A stretch of 64,000 nucleotides of DNA. Source: Chloroflexota bacterium. GTDB lineage: Bacteria; Chloroflexota; UBA11872; VXOZ01. The position numbers and the translations under genes are program-made. Shown piece after piece: positions 63,499-64,000 of this stretch. Under the pieces are notes generated by a model. That model was given only the letters and a program-made list of their open reading frames with translations. It did not search any database and had not been told where the DNA came from. The first letter of the stretch is position 1; every line of letters starts with the position of its first letter. The DNA lies in assembly GCA_028874195.1 (NCBI GenBank), contig JAPPLM010000043.1, forward strand, positions 62,001-126,000, read 5' to 3'.

Positions 63499-64000
63499 TA
63501 TGCCTCCCCTGTGGAAACCAATGCTTCGACGATTTTCTTGGGTGCTCCCGGGTAGCCCGTGAGGGCTTGCTCGTCGGGTTGCATGTACCAGGCCGTTCGA
63601 ATAAGCGACGTTGTCAGTGCATAGGCGATTCGCTTGAGTCCAAAACTGCTGCTCCGCCAATCCTCCAAGATCTCGGCAGCCTGATCCGGCGTCATCTTGG
63701 GCCAGTCCGTCCAAGTCAGCGTCATCAGAGGCCGCGTCAGCAAACCCGTGAGGAGGTCAACAAGGTCTCGAATCGCGCCCAGCGTGTTGGGGGCGGCAGG
63801 CGCCAACATTCGCTCAATCGAGACGAGAAAGGCGGACGAGGCTTCTGGAGACCGTGCCTGCACAATTACCGCAGGCAGCATGGCCGTGAAATACACTGCA
63901 TCGACGGCCCGCAGAACATGGTGCCCACTCGCCTGCGCCCGCGCTGAGGGAGAGGTCGTCAGTAGCGCAAGACCACTCCCGGCGTAAATGGCCGCAGTCC
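63498..64000 (-). CDS. dehydrogenase small subunit (GMC partner), 5' end outside window
   Basis: The leftward frame enters at the window edge and runs 167 codons to TAG at 63498. The visible start, TAAIYAGSGLALLTTSPSAR, looks like the end of a signal peptide (probably Tat-type, since the partner is a flavoprotein), and the mature part is about 145 residues of helices ending in TGYPGAPKKIVEALVSTGEA. It resembles the small gamma-like subunits of membrane gluconate/fructose-type dehydrogenases that carry the flavoprotein across the membrane. The last base of its stop is the first of the GMC start. Confidence 0.7.
   Translation of the reverse strand, partial: TAAIYAGSGLALLTTSPSARAQASGHHVLRAVDAVYFTAMLPAVIVQARSPEASSAFLVSIERMLAPAAPNTLGAIRDLVDLLTGLLTRPLMTLTWTDWPKMTPDQAAEILEDWRSSSFGLKRIAYALTTSLIRTAWYMQPDEQALTGYPGAPKKIVEALVSTGEA

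Overview
The window is a high-GC chromosomal segment from a bacterium that is most likely a gammaproteobacterium, probably aerobic and of a marine or environmental lineage. The placement rests on gene sets and order typical of that class: polA - DUF2782 - homoserine kinase, rsmA - apaH - cca downstream of a FabY-type ketoacyl synthase, and divergent tsaD / rpsU - yqeY. No rRNA, tRNA, CRISPR array or intact insertion sequence was seen.

Layout. Positions 1-19900 form an accessory catabolic stretch. It holds two amidohydrolase-2 proteins (one cut by the left edge), a ketosteroid-dehydrogenase-like flavoprotein, a CaiB-type CoA transferase, a Baeyer-Villiger-type monooxygenase, an APH-like kinase, several SDR oxidoreductases, a haem/PQQ alcohol dehydrogenase of the polyvinyl-alcohol dehydrogenase type, an acyl-CoA synthetase and a TauE-like permease. 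It also carries debris: a broken toxin gene, a quinone reductase remnant, an SDR pseudogene and a truncated Rpn-like nuclease copy. At 18170-19075 lies a GrdB-like gene that reads through an in-frame UGA and looks like a genuine selenoprotein. Positions 19900-28500 hold a DUF3604 lipoprotein, a histone-deacetylase-fold hydrolase, a 1625-residue single-chain biotin-dependent carboxylase with an unusual domain order, and a MoaB-like protein.

Positions 28600-40100 are mostly core: fabY, rsmA, apaH, cca, an S9 peptidase with a TonB-dependent receptor, tsaD, rpsU and yqeY. Positions 40056-44919 look like one leftward operon for nitric oxide reduction (small membrane protein, norC, norB, cytochrome c, TPR sulfotransferase). 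Positions 45000-46500 hold two toxin-antitoxin modules back to back. Positions 47000-52800 return to catabolism: SRPBCC protein, LLM flavin oxidoreductase, CaiB transferase, a CYP153-type alkane hydroxylase and a divergent quinone reductase. A short AT-richer insert (about 53040-54120) precedes polA - DUF2782 - thrB. The right end (58200-64000) has LysR and AraC regulators, a TauD-family dioxygenase with tandem operator-like repeats upstream, an SDR with a degenerate active site, and a GMC oxidoreductase with its small subunit.

Taken together, the accessory genes suggest oxidation of hydrophobic or alicyclic compounds (hydroxylation by CYP153, Baeyer-Villiger oxidation, alcohol oxidation by PQQ/GMC/SDR enzymes, CoA activation by ligase and CaiB enzymes, carboxylation by the giant enzyme). 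This is inferred from family membership; no substrate can be read from the sequence. The most notable items are the predicted selenoprotein with a matching SECIS-like hairpin, the alpha-beta-BC-BCCP carboxylase, and the paired hairpins flanking rpsU.
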